Position numbers and translations under genes: made by a program. Positions 1 to 11,900 of a DNA stretch of 64,000 nucleotides are shown here, one piece after another. The DNA lies in assembly GCA_014843695.1 (NCBI GenBank), contig CM026404.1, forward strand, positions 58,329,931 through 58,393,930. The letters run 5' to 3'. This stretch comes from Archivesica marissinica (taxonomy: Eukaryota; Mollusca; Bivalvia; Venerida; Vesicomyidae). A model generated the notes under the pieces. It was not told the origin of the DNA, did no database searches, and saw nothing but the letters and a program-made list of their open reading frames with translations. Numbering within the stretch: the first letter of the stretch is position 1; every line of letters starts with the position of its first letter.

Positions 1-29
1 TCAAATGAAACATAAAATATATTGTGAAT

Positions 30-104
30 CTGGAAACTGGCTGCTTAATACAGATTGGCTGCTTAATAGAGGTGACCACTAACACAGGTTTGACTGTATA
101 TCAT
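30..104. mobile_element. End of a Tigger/pogo-like MITE
   Basis: It ends in ACAGGTTTGACTGTA next to TA, and contains the GGCTGCTTAATA subrepeats also seen in the fuller copies at 39.1 and 58.2 kb. Confidence 0.6.
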
Positions 105-344
105 TATTTGACTTGGCTTATGGTAATTCAGGAATTCGGTAACCCCAGATGTTTCACTCTAGCACATTCATGCATAGCTCTAATCATTGGTAGTATCCCA
201 TGCATGTATTCCGTAGTATCATATTGTTGTTTAATGTTTTTCAGCCCTACACAACTTTACCGAGAAATACCATAAAACATCTGTGACCGTTCAACAGGCA
301 CCTAAAGGTAGAATCTCACAATGTGCAATGTTCTGTACCAGTAG

Positions 345-1053
345 TATGCAATGTATGGTTAGTATGTAATGTATGGTTAGTATGCAATGTATGGTTAGTA
401 TGTAATGTATGGTTAGTATGTAATGTATGGTTAGTATGTAATGTATGGTTAGTATGTAATGTATGGTTAGTATGTAATGTATGGTTAGTGTGTAATGTAT
501 GGTTAGTATGTAATGTATGGTTAGTGTGTAATGTATGGTTAGTGTGTAATGTATGGTTAGTATGTAATGTATGGTTAGTATCTAATGTATGGTTAGTATG
601 TAATGTATGGTTAGTATGTAATGTATGGTTAGTATGTAATGTATGGTTAGTATGTAATGTATGGTTAGTATGTAATGTATGGTTAGTATGTAATGTATGG
701 TTAGTATGTAATGTATGGTTAGTATCTAATGTATGGTTAGTGTGTAATGTATGGTTAGTATGTAATGTATGGTTAGTATGTAATGTATGGTTAGTATGTA
801 ATGTATGGTTAGTATGTAATGTATGGTTAGTGTGTAATGTATGGTTAGTATATAATGTATGGTTAGTATCTAATGTATGGTTAGTATATAATGTATGGTT
901 AGTATCTAATGTATGGTTAGTATCTAATGTATGGTTAGTATGTAATGTATGGTTAGTGTGTAATGTATGGTTAGTGTGTAATGTATGGTTAGTATATAAT
1001 GTATGGTTAGTATCTAATGTATGGTTAGTATGTAATGTATGGTTAGTATGTAA
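345..1053. repeat. 18-bp minisatellite, about 39 copies
   Basis: The unit is TATGGTTAGTATGTAATG. Because 18 is a multiple of three and the unit lacks stops in two frames, it gives long false open frames on both strands. It lies upstream of an MRPS5 exon, so probably within an intron of that gene. Confidence 0.95.
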
Positions 1054-1439
1054 CTCCAGAAACACTAAGGGATACCACCGAAGACATTCACGGTATTAGT
1101 ACACAAATGTGCATTTTATTCAGTCGTATAGATTTCATCTTCCAAGGAGTATGTTCTTACACCTGTAATAGATTTCTTTATCCTACGCTGCTGTGTCATT
1201 TTGCAGACATATGTTTTCAGACACTTATCAGGGTTGTAAATCTACCTCTTTAATTTGATAATTATCTCTTTCTTTTTTTTTGGTCAATGTGGTTAAAACA
1301 AAAATTATCATATTTATAATTCAGAAAAGAAAGTTTTTCAATTTTTATTCAGGGGGCAATCCTCTTTCTCCCCCCCCCCCCCGCCGCCGCCCCGGTATTT
1401 TAACAGATTTCCTCTATTTTCACAATTTTCTATATTGAG

Positions 1440-1655
1440 GGTTTTTTTGTTGTTGTTTTTTTTAACTTTATTAACGATTGCGAAGCAGATGAAAGCGTAA
1501 ATGTGGTCATTCGTGTGGGAGGAAACCGGAGTACCCGGAGAAAGCCCACCTGTCCGATCTGGTGACCACCGTACCATCTCACATACTTCCCGGTCCGAGG
1601 AGCGAACCCGGGTTGCATTTGTGAGAAGCGAGCGCGCTAACCACTGCGCTAATTG
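1440..1655 (-). mobile_element. tRNA-derived SINE, family 5
   Basis: On the minus strand it starts with a tRNA-like head (TTAGCGCAGTGGTTAGCGCG, then a B-box-like GGGTTCGCTCC) and continues with the GGTACTCCGGTTTCCTCCCA body. Related copies are at 20,930-20,990 (fragment), 33,590-33,790 and 47,712-47,925. Confidence 0.65.
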
Positions 1656-1692
1656 AAGTTTATGTATAGCCAAATAATATTTTGTTTTTTAG

Positions 1693-1832
1693 GTGTTGGA
1701 TTATGCTGTCATCCCACGCTAAAAATAGTTTGCAAACTAATTGGAATCGAGGACATTTATGTGAAGTCGGAGGGAAATGTCAGAAACTACTTAAACCTTT
1801 GTAGGGCTTTCCTGGCCGGATTGCTGAAATTA
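1693..1832 (+). CDS. MRPS5: MRPS5 penultimate coding exon
   Basis: The exon starts after TTTTTTAG with two bases of a split Gly codon and ends GCTGAAATTA before GTAAGC. It carries the core of the ribosomal S5 C-terminal domain. Confidence 0.85.
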
Positions 1833-3663
1833 GTAAGCTGCTTGCTATATCTAACTTACACGTGTCTTAACCAAATGGTACTCTTGAAAATGATTTGTTT
1901 GGGGGGTTAAAGTTATGGCTTATAACTTATTGTAGCTTTCCAGCGAGAGGTTACGGTCGTTGACTTCAAATCACATGCCACTCTCTGCTGTATGTTCGAA
2001 TCCCACTGGGGATTTCGAATTATTTCATGTGGGGAAGCTATCCAGCTGGCTTGCTGTAGATCGTTGGTTCTACCTGGGTGCCCGTCCGTGCCTGCAATGA
2101 GGAGCACCTGGTGTCTTCCTCCACCAATAATAGCTGGAGAGACGCTGTATGAAGATGTTGGTGCGACGAAAAACAAACTGGTGGAGAGAGCACCCTGGCG
2201 TCCATCCCTCCAAGCAGTATTTCAGGCATAGGTGTCCGCCTCCGTGGTCGAGTGGTTAAGGTCGCTGACTTGTATACCACTGTAACCTATCATCACTGAT
2301 GGTCACGGGTTCGAGCCCCGCTCAGGCCGTGTCTCATTTATATGAAAAAGTTGGCAGTTTCTTACGGAGGTTGGTGCACCCAAGTACTGGTTAACCGCTG
2401 GAGCCTGCCCAGGAAAGGTGTTGTTAGGTAAACTGCCCGCCGGCGATATAGCCCAAAATGGTGCTGATGCAGGCGTAAAACCCGAAATATAACATATAAC
2501 AGGCATAGGATCTCTGGTAGAACTATCGATATTCAATATGCCAGCTCCATATGAAATGAAAGAATTTAGTTTATACACATTTATTTTAGCTTGATTGCGG
2601 AACAAATTCAGCCATTAGTATTATCGCTTCGAGACCTCATTCCTGATTGAATCTAACACCAGGCTCCAAGGTTATAAAACTTTTCTCAGATCTCGAACTC
2701 AAAAAATTTGATTGGTTGATTGTGAGTTTCACGGAAACAATCCGAAGCTTGAGACTGAGTTTGAGATTGGAGAAAAGTTTTATAACCTCCAGCCCAGGAG
2801 GAAGAGAGGAGGCAACTTGGAATTTAAGTGCCTTGCCTAAGGGCAGAATTGTAACGGATACAGCTGGGAAAGAATTTGACACCCCTGGTGGGATTTGCAC
2901 CCCAAGCGATTTGAGCCAAGTGATCGGGCCACATTGAAATTGTGTATGAAACTTTAGGCAAATATGTCAAGATCTAAGATTTTAGTTTAGTTTATACAAA
3001 TTTATTTTAGCTCGATTGCGATAAACATGTGCTTTCATCTTATATTAATCACTCTCGAGACCTCATTCTTGATGAAATCCATCGCCACGAGGGAGAGAGA
3101 AGAGGCAATGTGGAATTTAAATACCTTGCCTAAGGGCACAATCGTAATGGCTCCAGCGGGGCTAGAACTACGGACCTTTTGTTCCTGAAGCGAACGCGCA
3201 TCCACTGCGCTATCACGACTTCCACATGATGTAAGAAGAATTACAGAGAAAGTCATCATAGTTATATGTACACGCATACTTACATAGAAAACATTCATAC
3301 TAAGGTGTATGCTTATAGTTTTCATGGATTTTTATTCTTCAGAAAACTCACCAAGAGATTGCAGATGAACTGGGTCATCACATAGTGGAATATCGATCAG
3401 AAAATGACTACTATCCTTTCATTAAGGCTTCCCCATCGGACAGTGCCGCAAAATCGACTTTCAAAAAACCCGATGGTTTTGACTACGAGACATATTGCTA
3501 TGGTGGTAAACTACCACTGGATAAACCTAGTAAGAAGCCACATTATTGGAGAACTGCAGCGTTTAAGCGGGCAAAGTCACAGAATTATAAAAGAAGGAAC
3601 CAACCTCAAGCAACGATTGACCGAATGGCCCTTGGACTCCAGCCAGAATATAAAAAACAATAG
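1693..3663 (+). CDS. MRPS5: Mitochondrial ribosomal protein S5 (uS5m), 3' part of gene
   Basis: Two exons, 1693-1832 and 3353-3663, encode the C-terminal end of uS5m, a protein of the small mitochondrial ribosomal subunit. The first exon reads GVGLCCHPTLK then KLIGIEDIYVKSEGN, which matches the S5 C-terminal domain (animal uS5m has CHRAI..LIGIKDMYAK). The second begins KTHQEIADELGHHIVEYR, matching the conserved THQQLADKKGLHVVEIR stretch. Both acceptors follow pyrimidine-rich tracts ending in AG, the donor after 1832 is GTAAGC, and the frame is kept across the intron. The C-terminal extension of about 80 residues is Lys- and Tyr-rich and ends PEYKKQ before TAG. Upstream exons lie outside the window. 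Family identity is clear; the symbol rests on recognised similarity, not on a search. Confidence 0.88.
1930..2180 (+). mobile_element. tRNA-like SINE, family 6
   Basis: The head contains GGTTACGGTCGTTGACTTCA and a B-box-like GTTCGAATCCCACT. The body reads AAGCTATCCAGCTGG and TCTTCCTCCACCAATAATA. Partial relatives are at 5160-5285, 5873-5990 and 28,225-28,445 (minus). Confidence 0.55.
2232..2515 (+). mobile_element. tRNA-derived SINE, family 2 (Leu/Ser-like head)
   Basis: It starts CCTCCGTGGTCGAGTGGTTA, has the B box GGTTCGAGCCCC, and continues with GAAAAAGTTGGCAGTTTCTT and GGAAAGGTGTTGTTAGGTAA. The long variable arm is typical of tRNA-Leu or tRNA-Ser. Other copies are at 24,592-24,768 (headless), 30,850-31,022 and 31,029-31,250. 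Confidence 0.75.
2566..2935 (-). mobile_element. SINE family 3 copy interrupted by a palindromic MITE
   Basis: Family 3 tail (ACATTTATTTTAGCTTGATT) and body (GTGCCTTGCCTAAGGGCA) are split by a 140-bp inverted-repeat insert at about 2655-2798. The SINE reads from the minus strand. Confidence 0.65.
2655..2798. mobile_element. Small inverted-repeat MITE nested in a SINE
   Basis: The ends are inverted copies: AGGTTATAAAACTTTTCTC on the left and GAGAAAAGTTTTATAACCT on the right. Removing it restores a continuous family 3 SINE. Confidence 0.7.
2986..3226 (-). mobile_element. SINE family 3
   Basis: Read from the minus strand: tRNA-like head with GTCGTGATAGCGCAGTGG and GTTCTAGCCCCGC, then TTGTGCCCTTAGGCAAGG, a CGTGGCGATGGATT core, and a tail ending AGCTAAAATAAATTTGTATA. 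It ends about 125 bp before the last MRPS5 exon. Confidence 0.75.
3353..3663 (+). CDS. MRPS5: MRPS5 last coding exon
   Basis: The exon starts after TTATTCTTCAG in phase 0 and ends in TAG at 3661. The last eight codons (LQPEYKKQ plus stop) are the start of the 81-bp tandem repeat that runs on into the 3'UTR. Confidence 0.87.
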
Positions 3664-3950
3664 ATATAGATGCAGCTGACATAGAGCATGTAGAACCAGA
3701 TATGGGAAATTTGTGGACTCCAGCCAGAATATAAAAAACAATAGGATATAGATGCAGCTGACATAGAACATGTTGAACCAGATATGGGAAATTTGTGGAC
3801 TCCAGCCAGAATATAAAAACAATAGATATAGATGCAGCTGACATAGAGCATGTTGAACCAGATATGGGAAATTTGTGGACTCCAGCCAGAATTTAAAAAA
3901 AAATAGATATAGATGCAGCTGACATAGAGCATGTAGAACCAGATATTGGA
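3634..3950 (+). repeat. 81-bp tandem repeat across the MRPS5 stop codon, about 4 copies
   Basis: Copies begin GGACTCCAGCCAGAATAT at 3634, 3715, 3797 and 3877. Each contains the last codons and stop of MRPS5 plus about 55 nt of 3'UTR. Copy 1 provides the real C-terminus; the others are 3'UTR with small indels (80-82 bp). Confidence 0.9.
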
Positions 3951-3970
3951 AATAAGATATTTGATAAACG

Positions 3971-3976
3971 AATAAA
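3971..3976 (+). terminator. Polyadenylation signal for MRPS5
   Basis: AATAAA lies about 310 nt after the stop codon and just past the last 81-bp repeat copy, so the repeats would be transcribed as 3'UTR. Confidence 0.5.
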
Positions 3977-4220
3977 AAAAGATTGATTTATTGTATATAA
4001 CAGACTGAGGTTTAAAGCAATTAAACAGTAAAAAAAACAGGCACTATCGAATGACATTTAATTTTACAGAAGAGCAACATTATAGGTATTAATAAACAGT
4101 AAAGGACAACTTAAATAGCGTATTTTAAATGAAATCTAATGAATGTTTGCTAAGCGAACAAATAGGAACAGAAACCCGAATAATTGTACTGCAAACGAGA
4201 TTTAAGCAATGCTGAGTGAG

Positions 4221-4760
4221 CAGACCTGGGGTAAGAGTAATTGTAATTACCTGTAATTAATTACAAAAATGAAAGTAATTGGATGTAATTTGTAATTGAG
4301 TATTTTTGAATTACATGTAATTGTAATTTAATTAATTACTTTTAAAATATGCCTGTAATTAACAATTACTTTCTGGCCTGAGAGATGCTCCCTTACAGAT
4401 AGCATTTTTGGAAACATTGATGTTCCTAAAATGCAACCAGGACTGAATATTATAACAAATAAGATTTTCAGATTTTCTGATTTTGGTCTCATTTCTCTCC
4501 TGAACCATGATTTGATTACTACATTATAGTGTCAAAAGTTGCACATGTTCATATCATGTATCTGTCTGAAAACATTCTCTATTTTCTAATGAGAATTTAT
4601 ATTTAAATGTAATTTGTAATTTAATTAATTACATTGGGAAAGTAATTGTAATTTAATTAATTACATTGTCAATTTGGTGTAATTGTATTTGTAATTGTAA
4701 CATTGCCATGTAATTGGTAATTTAATTAATTATATTGCTATGTTATTGACCCCAGGTCTG
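4221..4760. mobile_element. hAT-type MITE with 8-bp target-site duplication
   Basis: The terminal inverted repeats are CAGACCTGGGG and CCCCAGGTCTG. Both flanks carry the same 8 bp, TGAGTGAG (4213-4220 and 4761-4768), the size made by hAT transposases. The inside is built of TAATTGTAATTA-like repeats and has no open frame. Confidence 0.85.
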
Positions 4761-4860
4761 TGAGTGAGGTAGAAAGTTTCCGTCGACCTATCGTATAGAG
4801 ATATCAGATGTATGCACAGTATTGTATATAGATATACATCAGATGTTCTCACCGATAGAT

Positions 4861-5136
4861 GGATCTATAGCCCAGTGGTAACACGCTGGACTGGTAATCC
4901 AGGGATCACAGGTTTGATCCCCCGTCTGACCCTAGTAAAATTAACAGTCTTTCAGATGGGACGTTAAACCAAGGTCTTGTGTCGGTGCTTTACACTGTGC
5001 ACGTAACAGAATCAGAAGAGACTCTGGAATGGGTCTCTGTATCAATCCACTATCCTCCAAAAATCTAAAATGACTAATCTCTTCAAAAGGCGGCGCTGAT
5101 ATAGGCAACCGGTAGCGACAATAAATAAACGTAAAT
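4861..5136 (+). mobile_element. tRNA-derived SINE, family 1 (MetaSINE/BivaMD-like)
   Basis: Head: AGTGGTAACACGCTGGACTG with a B-box region, then TTTCAGATGGGACGTTAAAC, CACGTAACAGAA, and the tail GGTAGCGACAATAAATAAAC. The central block resembles the conserved core shared by metazoan SINEs, named from memory. At least ten recognisable copies occur in the window. Confidence 0.75.
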
Positions 5137-5332
5137 CACACACACACCACAACGCAATCTATTGCTTTATCTTGTGGCTGAATAGTTGCAGTCATTGACT
5201 TCAAATCACTTTACCCGTACCTAGGTTCGAATCCAACTGGTGGTGTCGACTTCTTTCATGTGAAGAAGCTATCCAGCTGGATTTCAACTCGAAAGATAAG
5301 CAATTTTTTTACCCCAATCTGTTACTATTACT

Positions 5333-5865
5333 ATGTGCATACGCACCATACGCTGCCTGTTGTTATCCCCCGCCTTCTCTCCATCCAATCTGATCTCATC
5401 TTTTACAGAGAAGCAAGCTTGGACATGTAATTCATGACATGTCAAGCAACAGATGTTCCAGTAAACATGTTTGGCATAACGTCACTCAATATATCAATTC
5501 GGATATATTGTTTTGGTGCAAACACCTGATTATATGTGAATAAACAAGTTACCATTGTAAACCTTCGAAAACTTTAACATTAAACATTGGGTACATTTCT
5601 GATGTAATTTCACACATGTGTGGAAAAACCATTAAGATGGCTGATGCTGATCAGGCATACGTGTAACGGATGTCCATGCCAAATGTTCTTGCTTCTCTGC
5701 CAGCATAAACAGTCAGTACAGTTCCATGTATAATTGTCTTTTATAAAACTGTATACAGCATTATTAGAAATAGACCAATACTTATAAATATATAACATTC
5801 AATACAATTAATTATGGAGATAATTAATTAACATAATCAGCATAATTAACCACCATTATGTTACA
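5333..5865 (+). repeat. Dispersed repeat Y, copy 1
   Basis: About 530 bp similar to 59,592-60,139 in CFAP36 intron 7. Shared blocks include GAGAAGCAAGCTTGGACATG, CAGATGTTCCAGTAAACATG and TAATTAATTAACATAATCA. No terminal repeats were recognised, so it may be a transposon fragment or a duplicated intron segment. Confidence 0.7.
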
Positions 5866-5999
5866 TACTGCTCTGACGAGCACCCGAGGGTCTTCCTCCA
5901 CGATAATGGCTGGATTATCGATAGTCGCCATATGACCTAAGCTGTTGGTACGACTTTATACCACCAACACAAATACAATTTTCACCAATGCTAAAAAAA

Positions 6000-8900
6000 G
6001 AACCAGTCCAAGCTTATACCCAGATGTAGCATAGAACCAGTCCAAGGTTATACCCAGATGTAGCACAGAACCAGTCCAAGGTTACACCCAGATGTAGTAT
6101 AGAACCAGTCCAAGGTTATACCCAGATGTAGTATAGAACCAGTCCAAGGTTATACCCAGATGTAGTATAGAACCAGTCCAAGGATATACCCAGATGTAGC
6201 ATAGAACCAGTCCAAGGATATACCCAGATGTAGTATAGAACCAGTCCAAGGTTATACCCAGATGTAGTACAGAACCAGTCCAAGGATATACCCAGATGTA
6301 GTATAGAACCAGTCCAAGGTTATACCCAGATGTAGTATAGAACCAGTCCAAGGTTATACCCAGATGTAGTACAAACCAGTCCAAGGATATACCCAGATGT
6401 AGTACAAACCAGTCCAAGGTTATACCCAGATGTAGTACAGAACCAGTCCAAGGTTATACCCAGATGTAGTACAGAACCAGTCCAAGGTTATACCCAGATG
6501 TAGTACAGAACCAGTCCAGGTTATACCCAGATGTAATACAGAACCAGTCCAAGGTTACACCCAGATGTAGTACAGAACCAGTCCAAGGTTATACCCAGAT
6601 GTAGTACAGAACCAGTCCAAGGTTATACCCAGATGTAGTACAGAACCAGTCCAAGGTTATACCCAGATGTAGTACAGAACCAGTCCAAGGTTATACCCAG
6701 ATGTAGTACAGAACCAGTCCAAGGTTATACCCAGATGTAGTACAGAACCAGTCCAAGGTTATACCCAGATGTAGTACAGAACCAGTCCAAGGTTATACCC
6801 AGATGTAATACAGAACCAGTCCAAGGTTATACCCAGATGTAGTACAGAACCAGTCCAAGGTTATACCCAGATGTAGTACAGAACCAGTCCAAGGTTATAC
6901 CCAGATGTAGTACAGAACCAGTCCAAGGTTATACCCAGATGTAGTATAGAACCAGTCCAAGGTTATACCCAGATGTAGTACAGAACCAGTCCAAGGTTAT
7001 ACCCAGATGTAGTACAGAACCAGTCCAAGGTTATACCCAGATGTAGTACAGAACCAGTCCAAGGTTATACCCAGATGTAGTACAGAACCAGTCCAAGGTT
7101 ATACCCAGATGTAGTACAGAACCAGTCCAAGGTTATACCCAGATGTAGTACAGAACCAGTCCAGGTTATACCCAGATGTAGTACAGAACCAGTCCAAGGT
7201 TATACCCAGATGTAGTACAGAACCAGTCCAAGGTTACACCCAGATGTAGTACAGAACCAGTCCAAGGTTATACCCAGATGTAGTACAGAACCAGTCCAGG
7301 TTATACCCAGATGTAATGCAGAACCAGTCCAAGGTTATACCCAGATGTAGTACAGAACCAGTCCAAGGTTATACCCAGATGTAGCATAGAACCAGTCCAA
7401 GGTTATACCCAGATGTAGCACAGAACCAGTCCAAGGTTACACCCAGATGTAGTATAGAACCAGTCCAAGGTTATACCCAGATGTAGTATAGAACCAGTCC
7501 AAGGTTATACCCAGATGTAGCATAGAACCAGTCCAAGGATATACCCAGATGTAGTATAGAACCAGTCCAAGGTTATACCCAGATGTAGTATAGAACCAGT
7601 CCAAGGTTATACCCAGATGTAGTACAGAACCAGTCCAAGGATATACCCAGATGTAGTATAGAACCAGTCCAAGGTTATACCCAGATGTAGTACAGAACCA
7701 GTCCAAGGTTATACCCAGATGTAGTACAGAACCAGTCCAAGGTTATACCCAGATGTAGTACAGAACCAGTCCAGGTTATACCCAGATGTAATACAGAACC
7801 AGTCCAAGGTTACACCCAGATGTAGTACAGAACCAGTCCAAGGTTATACCCAGATGTAGTACAGAACCAGTCCAGGTTATACCCAGATGTAATACAGAAC
7901 CAGTCCAAGGTTACACCCAGATGTAGTACAGAACCAGTCCAAGGTTATACCCAGATGTAGTACAGAACCAGTCCAGGTTATACCCAGATGTAATACAGAA
8001 CCAGTCCAAGGTTATACCCAGATGTAATACAGAACCAGTCCAAGGTTATACCCAGATGTAATACAGAACCAGTCCAAGGTTACACCCAGATGTAGTACAG
8101 AACCAGTCCAAGGTTACACCCAGATGTAGTACAGAACCAGTCCAAGGTTATACCCAGATGTAGTACAGAACCAGTCCAAGGTTATACCCAGATGTAGTAC
8201 AGAACCAGTCCAAGGTTATACCCAGATGTAGTACAGAACCAGTCCAAGGTTATACCCAGATGTAGTACAGAACCAGTCCAGGTTATACCCAGATGTAGTA
8301 CAGAACCAGTCCAAGGTTATACCCAGATGTAGTACAGAACCAGTCCAAGGTTATACCCAGATGTAGTACAGAACCAGTCCAGGTTATACCCAGATGTAGT
8401 ACAGAACCAGTCCAAGGTTATACCCAGATGTAGTACAGAACCAGTCCAGGTTATACCCAGATGTAGTACAGAACCAGTCCAAGGTTATACCCAGATGTAG
8501 TACAGAACCAGTCCAGGTTATACCCAGATGTAGTACAGAACCAGTCCAAGGTTACACCCAGATGTAGTATAGAACCAGTCCAAGGTTATACCCAGATGTA
8601 GTATAGAACCAGTCCAAGGTTATACCCAGATGTAGCATAGAACCAGTCCAAGGATATACCCAGATGTAGTATAGAACCAGTCCAAGGTTATACCCAGATG
8701 TAGTATAGAACCAGTCCAAGGTTATACCCAGATGTAGCATAGAACCAGTCCAAGGATATACCCAGATGTAGTATAGAACCAGTCCAAGGTTATACCCAGA
8801 TGTAGTATAGAACCAGTCCAAGGTTATACCCAGATGTAGTATAGAACCAGTCCAAGGATATACCCAGATGTAGTATAGAACCAGTCCAAGGTTATACCCA

Positions 8901-11900
8901 GATGTAGTATAGAACCAGTCCAAGGTTATACCCAGATGTAGTATAGAACCAGTCCAAGGATATACCCAGATGTAGTATAGAACCAGTCCAAGGTTATACC
9001 CAGATGTAGTATAGAACCAGTCCAAGGTTATACCCAGATGTAGCATAGAACCAGTCCAAGGATATACCCAGATGTAGTATAGAACCAGTCCAAGGTTATA
9101 CCCAGATGTAGTACAGAACCAGTCCAAGGTTATACCCAGATGTAGTATAGAACCAGTCCAAGGTTATACCCAGATGTAGTATAGAACCAGTCCAAGGTTA
9201 TACCCAGATGTAGTACAGAACCAGTCCAAGGTTATACCCAGATGTAGTACAGAACCAGTCCAAGGTTATACCCAGATGTAGTACAGAACCAGTCCAAGGT
9301 TATACCCAGATGTAGTACAGAACCAGTCCAAGGTTATACCCAGATGTAGTACAGAACCAGTCCAGGTTATACCCAGATGTAATACAGAACCAGTCCAAGG
9401 TTACACCCAGATGTAGTACAGAACCAGTCCAAGGTTATACCCAGATGTAGTACAGAACCAGTCCAGGTTATACCCAGATGTAATACAGAACCAGTCCAAG
9501 GTTACACCCAGATGTAGTACAGAACCAGTCCAAGGTTATACCCAGATGTAGTACAGAACCAGTCCAGGTTATACCCAGATGTAATACAGAACCAGTCCAA
9601 GGTTATACCCAGATGTAATACAGAACCAGTCCAGGTTATACCCAGATGTAGTACAGAACCAGTCCAAGGTTATACCCAGATGTAGTATAGAACCAGTCCA
9701 AGGTATACCCAGATGTAGTATAGAACCAGTCCAAGGTTATACCCAGATGTAGTACAGAACCAGTCCAAGGTTATACCCAGATGTAGTACAGAACCAGTCC
9801 AAGGTTATACCCAGATGTAGTATAGAACCAGTCCAAGGTTATACCCAGATGTAGTACAGAACCAGTCCAAGGTTATACCCAGATGTAGTATAGAACCAGT
9901 CCAAGGTTATACCCAGATGTAGTACAGAACCAGTCCAGGTTATACCCAGATGTAGTACAGAACCAGTCCAAGGTTATACCCAGATGTAGTACAGAACCAG
10001 TCCAGGTTATACCCAGATGTAGTACAGAACCAGTCCAAGGTTATACCCAGATGTAGTACAGAACCAGTCCAAGGTTACACCCAGATGTAGTACAGAACCA
10101 GTCCAAGGTTATACCCAGATGTAGTACAGAACCAGTCCAGGTTATACCCAGATGTAATGCAGAACCAGTCCAAGGTTATACCCAGATGTAGTACAGAACC
10201 AGTCCAAGGTTATACCCAGATGTAGCATAGAACCAGTCCAAGGTTATACCCAGATGTAGCACAGAACCAGTCCAAGGTTACACCCAGATGTAGTATAGAA
10301 CCAGTCCAAGGTTATACCCAGATGTAGTATAGAACCAGTCCAAGGTTATACCCAGATGTAGCATAGAACCAGTCCAAGGATATACCCAGATGTAGTATAG
10401 AACCAGTCCAAGGTTATACCCAGATGTAGTATAGAACCAGTCCAAGGTTATACCCAGATGTAGCATAGAACCAGTCCAAGGATATACCCAGATGTAGCAT
10501 AGAACCAGTCCAAGGATATACCCAGATGTAGTATAGAACCAGTCCAAGGTTATACCCAGATGTAGTACAGAACCAGTCCAAGGATATACCCAGATGTAGT
10601 ATAGAACCAGTCCAAGGTTACACCCAGATGTAGTACAGAACCAGTCCAAGGTTATACCCAGATGTAGTACAGAACCAGTCCAAGGTTATACCCAGATGTA
10701 GTACAGAACCAGTCCAGGTTATACCCAGATGTAATACAGAACCAGTCCAAGGTTACACCCAGATGTAGTACAGAACCAGTCCAAGGTTATACCCAGATGT
10801 AGTACAGAACCAGTCCAGGTTATACCCAGATGTAATACAGAACCAGTCCAAGGTTACACCCAGATGTAGTACAGAACCAGTCCAAGGTTATACCCAGATG
10901 TAGTACAGACCCAGTCCAGGTTATACCCAGATGTAATACAGAACCAGTCCAAGGTTATACCCAGATGTAATACAGAACCAGTCCAAGGTTATACCCAGAT
11001 GTAATACAGAACCAGTCCAAGGTTACACCCAGATGTAGTACAGAACCAGTCCAAGGTTACACCCAGATGTAGTACAGAACCAGTCCTAGGTTATACTCGG
11101 ATGTAGTACAGAACCAGTCCAAGGTTATACCCAGATGTAGTACAGAACCAGTCCAAGGTTATACCCAGATGTAGTACAGAACCAGTCCAAGGTTATACCC
11201 AGATGTAGTACAGAACCAGTCCAGGTTATACCCAGATGTAGTACAGAACCAGTCCAAGGTTATACCCAGATGTAGTACAGAACCAGTCCAAGGTTATACC
11301 CAGATGTAGTACAGAACCAGTCCAGGTTATACCCAGATGTAGTACAGAACCAGTCCAAGGTTATACCCAGATGTAGTACAGAACCAGTCCAGGTTATACC
11401 CAGATGTAGTACAGAACCAGTCCAAGGTTATACCCAGATGTAGTATAGAACCAGTCCAAGGTTATACCCAGATGTTGTATAGAACCAGTCCAAGGTTATA
11501 CCCAGATGTAGCATAGAACCAGTCCAAGGATATACCCAGATGTAGTATAGAACCAGTCCAAGGTTATACCCAGATGTAGTATAGAACCAGTCCAAGGTTA
11601 TACCCAGATGTAGCATAGAACCAGTCCAAGGATATACCCAGATGTAGCATAGAACCAGTCCAAGGATATACCCAGATGTAGTATAGAACCAGTCCAAGGT
11701 TATACCCAGATGTAGTACAGAACCAGTCCAAGGATATACCCAGATGTAGTATAGAACCAGTCCAAGGTTATACCCAGATGTAGTATAGAACCAGTCCAAG
11801 GTTATACCCAGATGTAGTACAGAACCAGTCCAAGGATATACCCAGATGTAGTATAGAACCAGTCCAAGGTTATACCCAGATGTAGTATAGAACCAGTCCA

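Noticed and set aside
345..1053. Telomere-like repeat because of GGTTAG
   Set aside because: The 18-bp unit lacks the TTAGGG hexamer and the array is internal to a gene region.
316..1099. Long open frames on both strands (HTNHTL and CNVWLV repeats)
   Set aside because: They come from an 18-bp tandem unit that lacks stops; there is no start context, splice signal or non-repeat domain.
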